Source of the DNA: Saprospirales bacterium
GTDB lineage: Bacteria; Bacteroidota; Bacteroidia; Chitinophagales; JADJOU01
Length of the DNA: 10,933 nucleotides
Direction of reading: 5' to 3'
Assembly (NCBI GenBank): GCA_947461165.1
Contig: CANHJR010000016.1
Span: forward strand, 1-10,933
Part shown: one piece after another, positions 8,454-10,933 of the stretch
Position numbering within the stretch: the stretch's first letter is position 1
Layout of the letters: every line of letters starts with the position of its first letter
Translations under genes and position numbers: made by a program
The notes under the pieces: generated by a model
The model's database searches: none
Seen by the model: only the letters and a program-made list of their open reading frames with translations
Told to the model about the DNA's origin: nothing

Positions 8454-8482
8454 AAAAGACCAGCGAAAGCTGGTCTTTTTTT
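8454..8482. terminator. Rho-independent terminator after dnaK, probably bidirectional
   Basis: AAAAGACCAGC (8454-8464) pairs perfectly with GCTGGTCTTTT (8469-8479) around a GAAA tetraloop, and the T-run extends to 8482. On the plus strand it lies 29 nt after the dnaK stop. On the minus strand the same stem is followed by TTTTG and begins 2 nt after the stop of the small gene at 8484-8762. It can therefore end both convergent transcripts, more weakly on the minus strand because that T-run is shorter. Confidence 0.9.
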
Positions 8483-8483
8483 A

Positions 8484-8762
8484 TCAATCTTTCCGTATTT
8501 TGAATTGTTCGATTTCTGAATCGCCTACTATTTCTAGGATATATATACTGCTGGTATCGTCTGCCGCTGGCAACGGCAAGAAGCCTTCTGTCAAAGATAT
8601 CTTGAAGAGGTTAAAGTCCTGAACACTCAAAAGCTCTTGAAATGATCTCTTAAATTGCCAAGCAGTTTTTTGATTAAATCCATTTTGTTCGACAATTTCG
8701 ATAGTTGGTATTTCTTTCTTTGAACCAGGCTTTAAAAATGATGTGAAATGCCTATAAGACAC
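8484..8762 (-). CDS. Small unrecognised protein downstream of glnS (GTG start)
   Basis: I do not recognise this 92-residue protein. It has no signal peptide or membrane segment and looks like a small soluble domain. A charged, Lys-rich N-terminus is followed by 'AWQFKRSFQELL', a likely amphipathic helix near residues 35-46. Then come alternating segments 'NLFKISLTEGFLPLP' and 'SSIYILEIVGD' with beta-strand character, and a charged end. The only sensible start is GTG at 8760-8762; an in-frame TAA lies three codons upstream and the reading frame contains no other Met. It begins 41 nt after the glnS stop on the same strand and stops 2 nt before the hairpin terminator, so it fits as the last gene of the glnS unit. 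Its composition looks protein-like, but it could be a remnant or a lineage-specific protein. Confidence 0.6.
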   Translation of the reverse strand: MSYRHFTSFLKPGSKKEIPTIEIVEQNGFNQKTAWQFKRSFQELLSVQDFNLFKISLTEGFLPLPAADDTSSIYILEIVGDSEIEQFKIRKD

Positions 8763-8803
8763 TAAATTTTAACCAATAGACGAGGGTTTTTCTTGTCAGT
8801 TAT

Positions 8804-10468
8804 CTATTTTCCCTGCACCTTAGCCCAGTTATCTTTGAGCGTCACAGTACGGTTAAAAATGAGGTTGTCTGAAGTTGAGTTTTTATCCAATACAAAATAT
8901 CCCTTTCGAATAAACTGAAATGCTTGTCCTGTTTTTGCATGAGACAGAGAAGGCTCAATATATGCTTTTGAAATTATTTGCAAGGAATTAGGATTTATAT
9001 AGTCCAAAAAATCTCCTTCTTCACTCATAGGGTTTTCTACTTGAAAAAGCCTATCATATAGCCGAACTTCCGCTACGGCTGCATTTGTTTGTGATACCCA
9101 GTGGATCGTACCTTTTACCTGAATGCCGCTAGTATCATTTCCCGACTTGGATTCAGGAATATATTCGCAGATGATTTCAAGGATATTCCCTTGAGCATCT
9201 TTTTTGAAATCTGTACACTTCACAATGTAAGCGCCTTTCAATCTAACCATAGCACCCGGAGCCAATCGGAACCATTTCTTTTCCATTTCTTCTTTGAAAT
9301 CTTCTCGCTCAATCCATAGTTTGTTGGAAAATGGAACTTGGCGTTCTCCGCTTGTTTCGTCCTCTGGATTGTTTTCAATTGGAAGAAGTTCTGTTTGTTC
9401 ACTCGGATAGTTGGTGATCGACAGTTGTATTGGGTCTAGCACCGCCATGACACGAGATGTTGTTTTGTTCAAATCCTCTCTGACAAAAAATTCCAGTAGT
9501 CCTATATCAACTAAATTCTCTCTTTTGCCGATGCCGATTCGTTCACAGAAATTGCGAATGGCTATCGCAGGGTATCCTCTTCGGCGCATACCACTTAGTG
9601 TAGGCATTCTAGGATCGTCCCAAGATTCGACATGTTTTTCTTGAACGAGTTGAAGCAGTTTTCTCTTTGATGTAACGGTATAGTTTACATTTCTTCTTGC
9701 AAATTCATATTGATGACTCGGGTAGATTTCTAGTTTTTCAATGGCCCAGTCATAAAAATCTCTATGTGGTATAAACTCCATGGTACAAATGGAGTGCGTG
9801 ATCTGCTCTATGCTATCGCTTTGTCCGTGTGCAAAATCATACATGGGGTAGATGCACCATTTGTTACCAGAACGATGATGAGGAGCTTTTTTGATTCGAT
9901 AGAGAATTGGGTCTCGCATGAGCATATTGGTATGCGCCATGTCTATTTTTGCACGAAGAGTTTTGCTGCCATCGGCAAACTCACCATTTTTCATGCGCGA
10001 AAAAAGATCTACGTTTTCTTCGATGGATCGATTTCGACAGGGACTATTTGTTCCTATCGTTGTAGGCGTACCTTTCTGAATTGCAATTTCCTCGCTGGAG
10101 CTATCATCTACATAGGCTAGTCCTTTTTTTATAAGAATTGTAGCAAAATCATACAGTTGTCCAAAATAATCAGAGGCATACAGCTCTTGTTTCCATTCAA
10201 AACCAAGCCATCGAATATCCTCTTTAATACTATCTACATATTCTGTTTCTTCGGTTGATGGATTTGTGTCATCAAAACGAAGGTTGGTATGTCCGGGAAA
10301 CTTCTTGGTCAATCCAAAATTGAGGCAAATACTACTTGCATGTCCTATATGTAGATATCCATTTGGTTCTGGGGGAAACCGAGTGATTATTTCGGCATAT
10401 TTGCCAGACTTGAGGTCTTGTTCAATGATTTCTTCTATAAAATTGAGGGACTCCATGTGTTCTGACAT
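8804..10468 (-). CDS. glnS: Glutaminyl-tRNA synthetase
   Basis: GlnRS is a cytoplasmic class I aminoacyl-tRNA synthetase that attaches glutamine to tRNA-Gln using ATP. The 554-residue length matches the bacterial enzyme. The Rossmann catalytic domain carries 'PPEPNGYLHIGH' (32-43), which contains the HIGH signature, and 'NLRFDDTNP' (62-70). GlnRS-specific stretches 'RDPILYRI' (185-192) and 'IYPMYDFAHG' (206-215) exclude GluRS. The second class I motif appears as Val-Thr-Ser-Lys-Arg (265-269), with Thr where Met is usual in E. coli GlnRS (VMSKR). 'WDDPRMPTLSGMRRRGY' (283-299) follows, then the two beta-barrel anticodon-binding domains from about 340 to the end. Presence of GlnRS implies direct charging of tRNA-Gln rather than reliance on the GatCAB route. 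The gene starts 9 nt after the lysine-rich ORF, indicating co-transcription. The start is the ATG at 10466-10468; a second Met at residue 5 is possible. Confidence 0.97.
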   Translation of the reverse strand: MSEHMESLNFIEEIIEQDLKSGKYAEIITRFPPEPNGYLHIGHASSICLNFGLTKKFPGHTNLRFDDTNPSTEETEYVDSIKEDIRWLGFEWKQELYASDYFGQLYDFATILIKKGLAYVDDSSSEEIAIQKGTPTTIGTNSPCRNRSIEENVDLFSRMKNGEFADGSKTLRAKIDMAHTNMLMRDPILYRIKKAPHHRSGNKWCIYPMYDFAHGQSDSIEQITHSICTMEFIPHRDFYDWAIEKLEIYPSHQYEFARRNVNYTVTSKRKLLQLVQEKHVESWDDPRMPTLSGMRRRGYPAIAIRNFCERIGIGKRENLVDIGLLEFFVREDLNKTTSRVMAVLDPIQLSITNYPSEQTELLPIENNPEDETSGERQVPFSNKLWIEREDFKEEMEKKWFRLAPGAMVRLKGAYIVKCTDFKKDAQGNILEIICEYIPESKSGNDTSGIQVKGTIHWVSQTNAAVAEVRLYDRLFQVENPMSEEGDFLDYINPNSLQIISKAYIEPSLSHAKTGQAFQFIRKGYFVLDKNSTSDNLIFNRTVTLKDNWAKVQGK

Positions 10469-10477
10469 AAATTTAAA

Positions 10478-10921
10478 TTATTTTTTCTTCTTAACGCCTT
10501 TTTTCTCTTTACCCTTTTTGATTTTGGATGATTTTTTTGAATTAGGGTCTTCTTTTTTTCCTTTTCTATCCTTTTTTCCTTTATTAGATTTTTTATCTAA
10601 TTTCTTTTCGGATTGGTCTTTTGTGGATTTTTTTCCTTTCTTTTTTCCTTTTCTTTCAATTTCCACTTTTTCGCGTCCTTTTTTCGCTTTTTTAGTGCCT
10701 TCTGTTTTCTTTTGTTTGCTTTGAAGGGCCATCAATTCTCTTCGTTCTGCCTTGGTGAGCTTGCCTCTTCGTTTGCTATTCATTTTTTTCTCAAGAGCTT
10801 TTTGCCTTGACAATTCTCTTCTTGACAGTCGTATGTGTGATTTCGATACACGAGATCTGCTTCTTGGTACATATTCTTCTGAACTCTGCTGTGATGAATA
10901 TTCTCTTCGAGCTGGAGGCAT
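10478..10921 (-). CDS. Lysine-rich basic protein of unknown function, possibly 5'-truncated by the window edge
   Basis: I do not recognise this family. The 147 visible residues contain 44 Lys and 16 Arg by my count (about 41% basic). Residues 1-40 are Ser/Arg/Gln-rich. Residues about 41-70 ('ALEKKMNSKRRGKLTKAERR', then 'ELMALQSKQKK') look helical and are the least repetitive part. Residues 71-147 are a disordered Lys/Gly/Ser/Asp/Glu tail ending in four lysines. No signal peptide or membrane segment is seen, so a cytoplasmic nucleic-acid- or ribosome-binding role is plausible by charge alone. The frame stays open through the 12 nt upstream of the ATG at 10919-10921, so the true start may lie outside the window. 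The stop is 9 nt before glnS, suggesting one transcript. Mixed AAA/AAG usage and a long intact frame argue for real coding despite the low complexity. Confidence 0.65.
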   Translation of the reverse strand: MPPARREYSSQQSSEEYVPRSRSRVSKSHIRLSRRELSRQKALEKKMNSKRRGKLTKAERRELMALQSKQKKTEGTKKAKKGREKVEIERKGKKKGKKSTKDQSEKKLDKKSNKGKKDRKGKKEDPNSKKSSKIKKGKEKKGVKKKK

Positions 10922-10933
10922 AGCGCTTTCTGC

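Noticed and set aside
10019..10120. Possible frameshift or unusual insert in glnS around residues 117-150
   Set aside because: The frame is continuous, flanking GlnRS motifs are in register, and this segment corresponds to the variable region before the 'SRMKNGEF' stretch, so length variation here is normal.
10266..10724. 152-aa plus-strand frame rich in Phe, Ser and Leu
   Set aside because: It is the complement of the lysine codons in the basic ORF (AAA/AAG gives TTT/CTT) and of the glnS start, so it is a low-complexity shadow rather than a membrane protein.

Overview
The window looks like chromosomal DNA of a member of the Bacteroidota. Four adjacent genes encode PorP/SprF-family outer-membrane proteins and large secreted proteins that end in the type B (CHU_C, 'gliding motility-associated') sorting domain of the type IX secretion system (T9SS), which is confined to that phylum. 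An A/T-rich genome, A-rich start regions without clear Shine-Dalgarno sites, one good TTG...TAnnTTTG promoter and a bacterial GlnRS all fit. I cannot name a genus.

Layout. Positions 1-787 (minus) hold most of a CorA-type divalent metal channel gene; its 3' end lies outside the window, and it seems to start at TTG. Positions 940-6261 (minus) are a compact four-gene cluster with gaps of only 21-36 nt. In transcription order it is SprB-repeat secreted protein, PorP/SprF, PKD/Ig-like secreted protein, PorP/SprF: two 'type B cargo + PorP partner' pairs in tandem. A promoter matching the Bacteroidota consensus sits just upstream at 6304-6336. Divergently transcribed from it is a complete dnaK (6526-8424), without grpE or dnaJ beside it. 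A GAAA-loop hairpin at 8454-8482 terminates dnaK and probably also the opposing unit. That unit (minus, 8484 to beyond the right edge) runs: a very lysine-rich basic protein, glnS (glutaminyl-tRNA synthetase), and a small unrecognised protein with a GTG start.

How the genes work together. The cluster probably delivers two adhesin-like multi-domain proteins through the T9SS to the cell surface, each with its own PorP-like anchoring or secretion partner. The rest is housekeeping: metal transport, protein folding and tRNA charging. I see no tRNA, rRNA, CRISPR array, insertion sequence or phage gene. No gene-free stretch exceeds 300 nt; the longest (6262-6525, 264 nt) carries the divergent promoter region. 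The parts most worth a second look are the tandem cargo/partner pairs, the lipobox-like signal peptide on one cargo, and the two unrecognised proteins flanking glnS. I found no clear evidence for a wholly new system.
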